From contig NZ_JACSQD010000001.1 in assembly GCF_014836775.1 (NCBI RefSeq), positions 602,185 to 666,184 of the forward strand: 64,000 nt of DNA. Reading direction: 5' to 3'. Source of the DNA: Arthrobacter gallicola (GTDB lineage: Bacteria > Actinomycetota > Actinomycetes > Actinomycetales > Micrococcaceae). This document shows, one piece after another, positions 9,636 to 17,855 of the stretch (the first letter of the stretch is position 1; each line of letters begins with the position of its first letter). The notes below the pieces were generated by a model that had not been told where the DNA came from, did not search any database, and worked only from the letters and a program-made list of their open reading frames with translations. Both the position numbers and the translations under genes were made by a program.

Positions 9636-10472
9636 ATGCAACGGGCACCGAAACTGACCTTGAACAACGGCGTGGAGATCGACCAGGCTGGCTTCGGCAC
9701 GTACAAGGTCCCGCCGAAAGAGACCGCGGCACTGGTCACGTCGGCTCTGGATGCCGGTTACCGGCACATCGACACCGCCGCCCTGTACGGCAATGAGGAA
9801 GGCGTTGGGGCTGCGGTCCGGAATTTCACGGCCGCCGGGCATGTGGTCAGGGAGGACCTGTTCGTCACGTCCAAGCTGTGGAACTCCGACCAGGGGTACG
9901 ACGCCGCCTTCCGGGCTTTCGATGCCTCGCTGGACCGGCTGGGTTTCGAGTATCTGGACCTGTACCTCATTCACTGGCCCTGCCCCGGACGGGGGCTTTT
10001 TGTGGACACGTACCGGGCACTCGAGGAAATCTATGCCTCCGGGCGGGTCCGCGCGATCGGCGTCTCTAATTTCGCCCAGGAGCACCTCGAGGAACTGGCT
10101 GCCGCTACCGGGATTGTGCCCGCGGTGAACCAGGTGGAACTTCATCCGTGGCTGGCGCAGCGTGAACTGCGTGCCTTCCATAACGCCCACGGTATCCGCA
10201 CGGTTGCGTGGAGTCCGCTGGGACGGGGCGCCGTCCTGGCTGATCCGGTGGTTGAGAAGATCGCCGCCGAGCTGGGCCGGACTCCGGCCCAGGTGGTGCT
10301 GCGCTGGCATGTCCAGACGGGAAACACCGTGATTCCCAAGGCCAGCAGTGAGGACCGGATCACCGGGAACCTCGACATCTTTTCCTTCGACCTGGACGAG
10401 ACCCAGATGGCCGCTCTGAACGCACTGGACCGCGGGCAGCGCACCGGTTCCGACCCGAGCGAGGTGAACTAA
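9636..10472 (+). CDS. Aldo/keto reductase
   Basis: NADPH-dependent oxidoreductase with a TIM-barrel fold, 278 residues. Family motifs are GFGTYKVPP, DTAALYGNE (catalytic Asp and Tyr), VTSKLWN (catalytic Lys), YLDLYLIHWP (catalytic His) and the C-terminal cofactor loop VIPKASSEDRI. It resembles the 2,5-diketo-gluconate reductase-like group, but the substrate cannot be told. ATG at 9636 is preferred over an upstream in-frame TTG at 9630. It is followed after one base by the hydrolase gene, suggesting an operon with the hydrolase and glycosyltransferase. Confidence 0.92.
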   Translation: MQRAPKLTLNNGVEIDQAGFGTYKVPPKETAALVTSALDAGYRHIDTAALYGNEEGVGAAVRNFTAAGHVVREDLFVTSKLWNSDQGYDAAFRAFDASLDRLGFEYLDLYLIHWPCPGRGLFVDTYRALEEIYASGRVRAIGVSNFAQEHLEELAAATGIVPAVNQVELHPWLAQRELRAFHNAHGIRTVAWSPLGRGAVLADPVVEKIAAELGRTPAQVVLRWHVQTGNTVIPKASSEDRITGNLDIFSFDLDETQMAALNALDRGQRTGSDPSEVN

Positions 10473-10473
10473 C

Positions 10474-11400
10474 GTGCGGCTGCTGCGCCGGCCCGGCACA
10501 GCAGGCACGGGAGCTCCCATGCCCTTCACGCGTGAGGCGGATGTCCGCACCTACCGGGTACAGGGAACCACCGCACGGTGCTGGGACTTCCCGCAGCTCA
10601 GCGGAGAGCCGGATGCCCCGCCGGTTTTTATGGTGCACGGTTTCCGCGGTGACCACCACGGCCTGCTCCGCATCGCCGAGGCTTTGCCGAACCACCGTGT
10701 TCTCATTCCGGACCTGCCCGGCTTTGGCCAGGGCGCCGTGCTGCCAGGCACCCACAACGCCGCTGCCTATGCCGATTTTGTCCGCGCCAGTTTCCGTGAA
10801 CTCGGCCTGGGGCCGGACACCGTGCTGCTGGGCCATTCCTTTGGTTCAATCATCGCAGCGCGCACCGCGGCGCAGTACCCGGAGATGATCAGCGAACTCG
10901 TACTCATCAACCCCATCTGCGAACCGGCGCTGGAAGGCCCGAAGGGCATCACCAGCAAGGCTGCTGAGTTGTACTACCGGGCCGCCGCGAAACTCCCGGA
11001 AACTGCCGGGCACGCCCTCCTGACCAACCCGCTCATTGTGCGGGGCATGAGCATAATGATGGCCAAGACCTCCGATCCGGGGCTCCGGCGCTGGATCCAT
11101 GCCCAGCATGATGCCTATTTCAGCGCCTTCGCCTCCCGCGCCGTCGTCCTGGACGCCTTCCGTTCCTCCATTTCCGAGACCGTGCGGGACTACGCCGCGG
11201 CGCTGCGGATGCCGGTCCTGCTGATCGCAGCCGACCGGGATGACCTGGGCTCAGTCCCCGGGCAGCGCAGGCTCGCCGGTATGGTCCCTGACTCCGAGCT
11301 GGAGATCATCGAGGGGTGCGGGCATCTGGTGCACTACGAGGCTCCCGAAGTGGCCGCCGCCCTGATCGCCGATTTCCTGGACCGGAGGCACCTGGCATGA
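10474..11400 (+). CDS. Alpha/beta-fold hydrolase
   Basis: A 308-residue alpha/beta hydrolase. The oxyanion region is MVHGFRGDHHG, the nucleophile elbow is GHSFGS, and the likely acid and His are in AADRDDLG and GCGHLVHYE. Many relatives are esterases, lipases or C-C hydrolases; the substrate is unknown. The GTG start at 10474 lies one base after the reductase stop; an in-frame ATG at 10519 (MPFTREADV) is an alternative, since the first 15 residues look unconserved. Its stop overlaps the start of the next gene as ATGA. Confidence 0.88.
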   Translation: MRLLRRPGTAGTGAPMPFTREADVRTYRVQGTTARCWDFPQLSGEPDAPPVFMVHGFRGDHHGLLRIAEALPNHRVLIPDLPGFGQGAVLPGTHNAAAYADFVRASFRELGLGPDTVLLGHSFGSIIAARTAAQYPEMISELVLINPICEPALEGPKGITSKAAELYYRAAAKLPETAGHALLTNPLIVRGMSIMMAKTSDPGLRRWIHAQHDAYFSAFASRAVVLDAFRSSISETVRDYAAALRMPVLLIAADRDDLGSVPGQRRLAGMVPDSELEIIEGCGHLVHYEAPEVAAALIADFLDRRHLA

Positions 11401-12491
11401 AAATCGTGTTTGATGCCCGCTTCACCCGTACCGACCAGCACGACGGCATCAGCCGGTACGGCGCCAGCCTCATCGAGGCCGTGTCCCGGCATGCGCAGGT
11501 GCAGATGCTGATCAGCGACGAGCGGCAGCTCGCCCTGCTGCCGGAGGTGCCCTGGGTCCGGATTAATTCCCCGCTCTCCCCCGCCGAGCTTTTTGTGGCC
11601 CGCAAAATCAACGGATTGAACGCGGATGCGGTGGTCTGCCCCATGCAGACCATGGGCAGCTGGGGCCGGACCTACCCGCTGATCCTGACCCTGCATGACC
11701 TCATCTACTACCAGAATCCGACGCCGCCGGGTTTCCTGCCGCTGCCGGTGCGGCTGCTGTGGCGGCTGTATCACCTGGCCTACTGGCCGCAGCGTGTGCT
11801 CCTGAACCGGGCCGACGCCGTCGCCACCATCAGCCACACCACGGCGGAGCTGATCAAGCGGCACCGGCTGACCCGCCGTCCCGTGCGGCTGGTGTCCAAC
11901 GCGCCCCAGCCCGGAACCGTGCCCCGTCCGCCCGGCGCGGCGGCGGACCGGACCCTGCTCTACATGGGTTCCTTTATGCCGTACAAAAACGTGGAAACGA
12001 TCGTGCGCGGCATGTCTCACCTGCCCGGCTATACCCTTCACCTGCTCAGCAGGATCAGCCCGGAGCGGCGGGCGGAACTGGAAGCGCTGACCGCTGATTC
12101 GGCCCGGCTGGTCTTCCACAATGGAGTAACCGATGCGGAGTACGACTCCCTGCTGCGCCGGGCCACGGCACTGGTGACCCTTTCCAAGGCGGAGGGCTAC
12201 GGGCTGCCCGTGATCGAGTCCATGGCCATGGGCACTCCGGTGATTGCCAGTGACATCCCGATCTTCCGGGAGGTCTCCGGCGGCGCGGCGCTGCTGGTCG
12301 ATCCGGAGAGTCCGGAGGCCTTCGCGGCGGCGGTCAACGCCCTTTCGGATCCGGGATGTTGGGAAGAGACCGCCGCCGCCGGCCTGCGCCGGGCCGGCGA
12401 GTACGACTGGGATGCCTCCGCAAAGCAGCTCGTTGACGCGGCGGCGGAGGCATCCCGCCTGTTCGCGGCAAAACGCCGCAGGGTCCGCTAG
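11397..12491 (+). CDS. Glycosyltransferase family 4 (GT-B fold)
   Basis: Transfers a sugar from a nucleotide or lipid donor, probably in cell-envelope or glycoconjugate synthesis. 364 residues. The N-terminal domain begins MKIVFDARF; the C-terminal domain has YMGSFMPYKNVETIV and the donor-binding EGYGLPVIESMAMGTPVIAS followed by the acidic/Gly-rich loop typical of GT4. The start is ATG 11397, overlapping the preceding stop by four bases (ATGA), so it is translationally coupled. The pairing of a sugar transferase with a hydrolase and a reductase is unusual and may mark a small lipid or glycoconjugate modification operon, but this is inference. Confidence 0.9.
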   Translation: MKIVFDARFTRTDQHDGISRYGASLIEAVSRHAQVQMLISDERQLALLPEVPWVRINSPLSPAELFVARKINGLNADAVVCPMQTMGSWGRTYPLILTLHDLIYYQNPTPPGFLPLPVRLLWRLYHLAYWPQRVLLNRADAVATISHTTAELIKRHRLTRRPVRLVSNAPQPGTVPRPPGAAADRTLLYMGSFMPYKNVETIVRGMSHLPGYTLHLLSRISPERRAELEALTADSARLVFHNGVTDAEYDSLLRRATALVTLSKAEGYGLPVIESMAMGTPVIASDIPIFREVSGGAALLVDPESPEAFAAAVNALSDPGCWEETAAAGLRRAGEYDWDASAKQLVDAAAEASRLFAAKRRRVR

Positions 12492-12509
12492 GACCCGGGA
12501 CGGTCCGGG

Positions 12510-13523
12510 CTAGGCCAGCCGGACCACCATCTTGCCCTTGTTGGCGCCCTTCATCAGGTCGATGAAGGCCTGCGGTGCGTTTTCCAGACCGTCAACGAAG
12601 GTCTCGTCGTAGCTGACCTGGCCGTCGCGCAGCCAGCCTGCCATCAGCGCGGCGAACTCGTCCGCGTACTGGTTGTAGCTGCTCGCAATGAATCCGCGCA
12701 GCGTCAGTTCCTTGCCGATGGCCAGCGCCAGGTTGCGCGGTCCCGTGGGCTTATCGGTGGTGTTGTACTGCGAGATGGCACCGCACATGGCGATCCGCCC
12801 GTACTTGTTCAACTCCGAAATCGCGGCTTCGAGATGATCTCCGCCGACGTTGTCAAAGTAGACGTCGATTCCCTGCTCGCCGGCAGCTTCCTGCAGCTGA
12901 TCCTTGACCGGCGCATCGTGGTAGTTGAACGCGGCGTCGAAACCCAGTTCACGCAGGCGTTCAACCTTCTTCGCGGAACCGGCACTGCCAATCACCCGGC
13001 TGGCGCCAAGCGCCTTGGCAATCTGGCCAACCAGTGATCCGACGGCGCCGGCAGCACCGGACACGAAGACGGCGTCGCCTTCCTTGAACTCCGCCACCTT
13101 GGTCAGCCCCGCGTAGGCGGTCAGGCCGGTCAGGCCCAAAGCGCCGAGGTAAGCACTGGCCGGCGCAAGGGCCGTGTCGATCGTGCGGGCACGGGCTCCG
13201 TCCAGGACGGCGTAGTCCCGCCAGCCCAGGCCGTGGAGCACGGTATCTCCGGGCTTGTGTGCGTCGGACCGGGACTCGATGACTTCACCGACGGCACCGC
13301 CGTCGAGCGGCTGATCGAGCTGGAAGGGCGGAACATAAGACTTAACATCATTCATCCGGCCGCGCATGTAGGGGTCAACCGACATTGCCGTGTTCCGGAC
13401 CAGGACCTGTCCGTCCTGCAGTTCAGGAACGGGAACTTCGGTCAGCCGGAAATTCCCGTCTACCGGCCATCCGTCGGGACGTGAGGCCAGATGAATTTCG
13501 CGGCTTGTCTGGGGGTAGGACAT
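12510..13523 (-). CDS. NADP-dependent medium-chain oxidoreductase (zinc-independent MDR family)
   Basis: 337 residues, related to prostaglandin/leukotriene B4 reductases and CurA-type enzymes that reduce alpha,beta-unsaturated ketones. Key segments are TAMSVDPYMRGRM near the N-terminus, GLTGLTAYAGL, and the nucleotide loop SGAAGAVGSLVGQIAK; FDNVGGDHLEA is also family-typical. The start is ATG 13523, preceded by AAAAAGGAG; the open frame extends further upstream but lacks similarity. It is convergent with the glycosyltransferase operon and divergent from the ABC exporter. A perfect inverted repeat lies directly upstream. Confidence 0.92.
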   Translation of the reverse strand: MSYPQTSREIHLASRPDGWPVDGNFRLTEVPVPELQDGQVLVRNTAMSVDPYMRGRMNDVKSYVPPFQLDQPLDGGAVGEVIESRSDAHKPGDTVLHGLGWRDYAVLDGARARTIDTALAPASAYLGALGLTGLTAYAGLTKVAEFKEGDAVFVSGAAGAVGSLVGQIAKALGASRVIGSAGSAKKVERLRELGFDAAFNYHDAPVKDQLQEAAGEQGIDVYFDNVGGDHLEAAISELNKYGRIAMCGAISQYNTTDKPTGPRNLALAIGKELTLRGFIASSYNQYADEFAALMAGWLRDGQVSYDETFVDGLENAPQAFIDLMKGANKGKMVVRLA

Positions 13524-13536
13524 CGATCTCCTTTTT

Positions 13537-13558
13537 GGCGCCCAAAGTGCTGGGCGCC
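13537..13558. repeat. Inverted repeat between divergent oxidoreductase and ABC exporter genes
   Basis: GGCGCCCA (13537-13544) and TGGGCGCC (13551-13558) form a perfect 8-bp inverted repeat with a 6-base centre. It sits in the 73-base divergent intergenic region, immediately before the AAAAAGGAG Shine-Dalgarno region of the oxidoreductase. It could be an operator for a dimeric regulator or an mRNA hairpin; the sequence alone does not decide. Confidence 0.6.
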
Positions 13559-13596
13559 CCGAGTATTTCATAAGCACCCTGTCTATCCTGAGTGCC

Positions 13597-14313
13597 ATGG
13601 ATATGTTACCAGCGGTGTCCGTGCAGGACTTAGCGGTACGGCGCGGCGGGAACGTGGTGTTTGACGCCTTGTCGCTGGACGTTCCGGCAGGCCAGGTGGT
13701 CGGTCTGATGGGGCCCAGCGGCAGCGGGAAGTCGACGCTGCTGCGGTCCGTGGCCGGTACCCAAAAGACGGACGGCGGAACCGTCACGGTGCTGGGACAG
13801 CCCGCAGGCTCAGCCCAGCTGCGCGGCCGGATCGGTTACATGACCCAAGCTCCCAGCGTCTACGACGATCTCACCGTGGCCGAGAACCTGGCGTATTTCG
13901 CGCGGCTGCTGGGACACGGGAGGGACGCTGTGGAGCAGGCAATCCGTGAGGTAAATCTCGGCCCCGAGGCGCACCGGGTTGTGTCCGGCCTCAGCGGAGG
14001 CCAGCGCAGCCGGGTTTCCCTGGCCGCCGCCCTGATCGGCCAACCGGAGCTGCTGGTGCTCGACGAACCGACGGTGGGCCTGGATCCGCTGCTGCGCCAG
14101 GAGCTGTGGCGGCTGTTCGCGCAGCTTGCCGGGCGCGGCACCAGCCTTTTGGTCAGCAGCCATGTCATGGACGAGGCCAGCCGCTGCGGACGCCTGCTCC
14201 TGCTCCATAAGGGCCGGCTGCTGGCTGATCTGACTCCCGGGGAGCTGCTCGAACAAACGGGAGCGCATGATGCGGACCGGGCGTTCCTGGTCCTCCTGGG
14301 CGGTGAACCGTGA
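13597..14313 (+). CDS. ABC transporter ATP-binding protein (exporter type)
   Basis: 238-residue ATPase of an ABC-2 type exporter. Walker A is GPSGSGKST, the signature is LSGGQRSRVSLA, Walker B is LLVLDEPT, and the switch histidine is in VSSHVMDEA. It resembles DrrA/CcmA-like ATPases of drug, lipid or polyketide export. It overlaps the permease gene by four bases. The transported substrate is not evident. Confidence 0.94.
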   Translation: MDMLPAVSVQDLAVRRGGNVVFDALSLDVPAGQVVGLMGPSGSGKSTLLRSVAGTQKTDGGTVTVLGQPAGSAQLRGRIGYMTQAPSVYDDLTVAENLAYFARLLGHGRDAVEQAIREVNLGPEAHRVVSGLSGGQRSRVSLAAALIGQPELLVLDEPTVGLDPLLRQELWRLFAQLAGRGTSLLVSSHVMDEASRCGRLLLLHKGRLLADLTPGELLEQTGAHDADRAFLVLLGGEP

Positions 14314-15044
14314 AGCCCCGGCTGGCTCTGGCCACCGCCGTCCGCGTCCTCCGCCAGGTCCGGCATGATCCCCGCACCATCGTGCTGCTCCTGGTGATGC
14401 CCAGCCTGCTGATCGGGCTGATGGCATGGATCTTCGTGGATACTCCGGTGTTTGGGCAGGTGGGGCCCGCCCTGCTGGGCCTCTTCCCCTTCGTGGTGAT
14501 GTTTCTTGTCACCAGCATCACCACGCTGCGGGAGCGTCGCTCGGGAACGCTTGAACGGCTGATGACCCTCCCGGTGGGCAAGTTTGACCTGATCGCCGGC
14601 TACGCGGTCGCGTTCGGCCTCCTGGGAACCGTGCAGTCGCTGATTGCTGCGGGATTTTCCGTGTGGGTCTGCGGCCTGGACGTCAGTTCCTCTGCCTGGC
14701 TGCTGGTTCTGGTGGCCGTTATGAACGCGCTTCTGGGTACGACCCTGGGCTTGTTCGCCAGTGCCTTTGCCGCGACCGAGTTTCAGGTCATCCAGTTCAT
14801 GCCTGCGGTGGTCTTCCCGCAGATCCTCCTCGGCGGGATCTTCATTCCGCGGGACCAGATGCCGGCTTTCCTCTCGGCGGTCTCCGACTGGCTTCCCCTT
14901 TCCCACACCATCGCCGCGCTGCAGGACGTCTCCACTAAAGTCGATGCGGCGCCGGATGTCCTGCGCGAAGTGTGGATCCTGGCCGCCTTTACCGTGGCGT
15001 TCCTGGTGCTCGGTTCGGTGACCCTGCGCCGGCGGACCCCGTAG
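14310..15044 (+). CDS. ABC-2 type transporter permease
   Basis: 244 residues with about six hydrophobic segments, including IVLLLVMPSLLIGLMAW near the N-terminus and the family-typical QFMPAVVFPQILLGGIF and LSHTIAALQDV regions. It starts with GTG at 14310, overlapping the ATPase gene, so the pair encodes one exporter. No substrate clue is present nearby. Confidence 0.92.
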   Translation: MKPRLALATAVRVLRQVRHDPRTIVLLLVMPSLLIGLMAWIFVDTPVFGQVGPALLGLFPFVVMFLVTSITTLRERRSGTLERLMTLPVGKFDLIAGYAVAFGLLGTVQSLIAAGFSVWVCGLDVSSSAWLLVLVAVMNALLGTTLGLFASAFAATEFQVIQFMPAVVFPQILLGGIFIPRDQMPAFLSAVSDWLPLSHTIAALQDVSTKVDAAPDVLREVWILAAFTVAFLVLGSVTLRRRTP

Positions 15045-15091
15045 CCGGGTTCACGGTCCGGCAACCCGCACAACCCCGGACCACTCCCGGT

Positions 15092-15613
15092 TCACCGGGG
15101 ACGGACGTCCCAAAGGTGGTGAAGCGCATCGTGGATGAAGTAGCGGGCCAGGGAATCAACCGTGAAGGCACTGCCATCGGAGCGCAGTCCGCGCCGGGAC
15201 AGCTGGCCGGGTTCGACGGCGTCGAATGCTGCCGCGGTAGCCTCCGCTTCCGCAGCCAGCCCGGCGGCGACCGACACCGGGTTCTGCCCGCCGTATCCTT
15301 CGGCGGCTGCAGTGGCGTCCTGATCCCAGTCAGCGAAACCGGCACCGTCAGTCTCCAGCATCAGATTCAGGCGCATCCGGTACACACGGCAAAGGTCGCG
15401 GACATGGGCCCCATATTCCAGCGGAGACCAGGTGGAGTCATCCGGGCGCTGCGCGGCGTCACCGCGGGAGAGCACTTCCTGCCATTCCCCGGCACTGTCC
15501 CGGAGCAGGCCAGGGACGTCGTTGAAAGCAGTGGCAGCGGCATCGAACCCGCACTCGGGGCACGGCCGGTCCAGGACCCAGGTCCAGTTTTTGGTGTCAG
15601 GGGTTATCGCCAT
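15092..15613 (-). CDS. DinB-like / mycothiol-dependent maleylpyruvate isomerase-fold protein
   Basis: A 173-residue four-helix-bundle protein of the DinB superfamily. Histidines expected to bind a divalent metal appear in YGAHVRD and HDALHHLWD. The N-terminal segment WTWVLDRPCPECGFD is typical of an actinobacterial subgroup; many such proteins are thought to use mycothiol, but no activity can be assigned. ATG 15613 is chosen; GTG at 15619 is also in frame. It is convergent with the ABC exporter and lies upstream of nothing obviously coupled. Confidence 0.85.
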   Translation of the reverse strand: MAITPDTKNWTWVLDRPCPECGFDAAATAFNDVPGLLRDSAGEWQEVLSRGDAAQRPDDSTWSPLEYGAHVRDLCRVYRMRLNLMLETDGAGFADWDQDATAAAEGYGGQNPVSVAAGLAAEAEATAAAFDAVEPGQLSRRGLRSDGSAFTVDSLARYFIHDALHHLWDVRPR

Positions 15614-15639
15614 CTGCACACTCTAGTGCACACAGCCGC

Positions 15640-17850
15640 CTACAGGACGTCCGGTCCGTCCACCCGGACGTACACCGGATCACCCGTACGACGGGCCGAA
15701 AGCGCGGCCTTTGCGGCGCGCATGGCAGCGGTTACCGCCGGAGCATCCCCGTAGGGGAAAAAGCACAGGGTCCGCCAGCGGCCCGCGCCGTTCAAGGTTC
15801 CGGCCTCTTCCCCACGGTACGACGGCGGTTCCTCCACCGGTGCGGGGCCTACGATCCGGGCGCGCTCCGGCAGCCCCAGCCGGGAGACAAAACCCTCCAG
15901 CCCCTCCCTCGAACCGGTCAGCTCGGCGTATCTGACTGCCGGTGGGAGTCCGAGCTCGCGGCGCAGTGCCAGTTCACGCTCCGCGGCGCCCGCGGGGTCC
16001 CAGCGCAGCAGGTGGCCCACCGTGGCCGTATCGTCAGCCGTCACCACCACCACTCCCCCGTCCCGGGCAGGACGAACCAGGGCCGCAGCACTCAGCCAGC
16101 GGCGCAGGGTCTCTTCCTGCGCGTGCAGTGACTGCCGCGACAGCATTGCGGTGCCGTCCAGCAGCAACGCTGCTGCGTAGCCTGACGGGGCGACCGGTTC
16201 AGCTCCGGGGGTTGCCACTACCAGGGCCGGGGTGTCCGGGACCTCGGACCGGATGTGGTCCCCAGCCGATGAAATGACGGTTACTGAGGGGAACGCCCGG
16301 CCCAGTTCCTCCGCCGTCCGTCCGGCGCCTGCGGTGGAGGCGCGGAGCCGGAAACTGCCGCAGGATGGGCAGTGCCAGCGGGGCTCAGGGCGGGCACACC
16401 AGCGGCAGGCGGGCAGGGCGTTGCGGCCGGATTGGGCCAGAGGTCCCTGGCAGTGGCGGCACCGCGCCGGTTCGCGGCAGTCCTGGCAGGCCAATGCCGG
16501 AGAGAACCCGGTGCGCGCAACCTGCACCAGCACCGGCCCCCGTTTCAACCCGTCCTGGGCGGCCTTCCACGCAGCGTGCGGAATCCTGGCGCGGGCCGCC
16601 AGTGGATCGCGTTCCATGTTGAAGGTATCGGCAGTGCTCATAACCCGCGGCGTGGATTTACGGACCAAGGGCCGATCAGCGTTGAGGGCCGCTGCCCAGC
16701 CCGATTCCACCAGGCGCTGTGCCTCGGTGCTTCGGGTATGGGAGGCAACGAGCATTCCGGCGCCGGCGGCTTCAGCCCGCAGCAGCAGCACGTCCCGCGC
16801 ATGCTGGTACGGTGCCCGCTGCTCGGCGTGCAGGTCATCGGCATCGTCCCAGATGCAGACCAGCCCGAGGTTCGCCACCGGTGCATAAGCCGCCGAGCGG
16901 GTGCCGACCGCCACCACGGCGTCACCGTAGAGCAGCTGCAGGAAACTGCGGTAGCGCGGTGTCGGCCCGTCTTCTGCGGTCAGCCTCACGGCGGTGCCGT
17001 CCGGCAGGCAGTGTTCCAAAGCTGCCATAACGCGGGCGAGGTCCTTCTGGTCCGGGACGACGACGACGGCCCCGCGGCCTGAGCGCACGGTCGCCTCGAC
17101 GGCGGCGGCGATTTCGGCCGGCCAGGCGTCGGGTCCGTAGCCGCGCAGGGAGGACAGCACGGCCCGCGGGCTGTGCCCGGCAGCCAGGTGGCTCAGGAAC
17201 CGGGGCCCATGCGGATACCGCCGGAACGGAGAGGCCGTATCGGGTTCGCTGGGTACATCCGGGGCGTCGGGCGTGGAGTCCGCCTGCGGGGAAACCGGCT
17301 GCACGGAGTCCGCCTGCACGGAATCCTTCTGCGCGGAATCCGTCTGCTTCGGGACCGCCTGTCCGTCCACGGCATCCGGCACGCTGCGGCCGGCGAATTC
17401 CTTCTCCACCCGCGCCACCCGAGGCGGCACGGCAACCCGGAGCACATCATGAACCGAGCCGGCATACCGGGCGGCCACGGCCTCGGCCAGCTGCAGGACC
17501 TGCTGACTCAGCACCGGAACCGGCGAAACGACTTTGCCCAGCGGAACCAGCCGTGCCGTTGTCTGCGTGGATTCCAGCCGTGCGGTGAGGAAACCCGGAA
17601 GTTCCTGCCCGCCGAACCGGACTTTGACCCGCACGCCCGGGCGGGCATCGGCGTCGCGCTCCGCTGGAACCAGATAGTCGAAAGGACGGTCCAAATGCGG
17701 AAGCGGTGAGTCCAGCAGCACCCGGGCGATCGGGAGCCGGGAGGCGGGCTGGGCTTTACCCACCGGTGCCGCCGGCGGTGTGAAGCCGTGCAGCAGGGTC
17801 AGCTGCACCGCCTCACCGTCCCGGGCTTCCCCTTCCGGCCGCTGTCCCAT
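15640..17850 (-). CDS. priA: PriA-like primosomal protein N' without helicase motifs
   Basis: 736 residues matching PriA in its N-terminal DNA-binding domain (ARVLLDSPLPHLDRPFDYLVP) and in the zinc-binding region (CQDC, CRHC, CRWC, CPSC at about residues 450-500). The helicase core is degenerate: no GxGKT/S Walker A is visible, and the DEAH box position reads WDDADD near residue 333. Actinobacterial PriA proteins are known to lack these motifs, so it probably supports replication restart without ATP-driven unwinding. Between the DNA-binding and core domains is a linker of repeated Asp-Ser-x-Gln units (about residues 168-195) encoded by near-repeats at 17280-17350. It lies 5 bases downstream of metK. 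Confidence 0.9.
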   Translation of the reverse strand: MGQRPEGEARDGEAVQLTLLHGFTPPAAPVGKAQPASRLPIARVLLDSPLPHLDRPFDYLVPAERDADARPGVRVKVRFGGQELPGFLTARLESTQTTARLVPLGKVVSPVPVLSQQVLQLAEAVAARYAGSVHDVLRVAVPPRVARVEKEFAGRSVPDAVDGQAVPKQTDSAQKDSVQADSVQPVSPQADSTPDAPDVPSEPDTASPFRRYPHGPRFLSHLAAGHSPRAVLSSLRGYGPDAWPAEIAAAVEATVRSGRGAVVVVPDQKDLARVMAALEHCLPDGTAVRLTAEDGPTPRYRSFLQLLYGDAVVAVGTRSAAYAPVANLGLVCIWDDADDLHAEQRAPYQHARDVLLLRAEAAGAGMLVASHTRSTEAQRLVESGWAAALNADRPLVRKSTPRVMSTADTFNMERDPLAARARIPHAAWKAAQDGLKRGPVLVQVARTGFSPALACQDCREPARCRHCQGPLAQSGRNALPACRWCARPEPRWHCPSCGSFRLRASTAGAGRTAEELGRAFPSVTVISSAGDHIRSEVPDTPALVVATPGAEPVAPSGYAAALLLDGTAMLSRQSLHAQEETLRRWLSAAALVRPARDGGVVVVTADDTATVGHLLRWDPAGAAERELALRRELGLPPAVRYAELTGSREGLEGFVSRLGLPERARIVGPAPVEEPPSYRGEEAGTLNGAGRWRTLCFFPYGDAPAVTAAMRAAKAALSARRTGDPVYVRVDGPDVL

Positions 17851-17855
17851 GGGAA

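Noticed and set aside
9510..10550. 346-codon minus-strand ORF antisense to the aldo/keto reductase
   Set aside because: Shadow of a clearly conserved plus-strand gene.
12510..13787. 425-codon version of the MDR oxidoreductase
   Set aside because: The upstream part is antisense to the ABC ATPase; the ribosome-binding site AAAAAGGAG marks ATG 13523.
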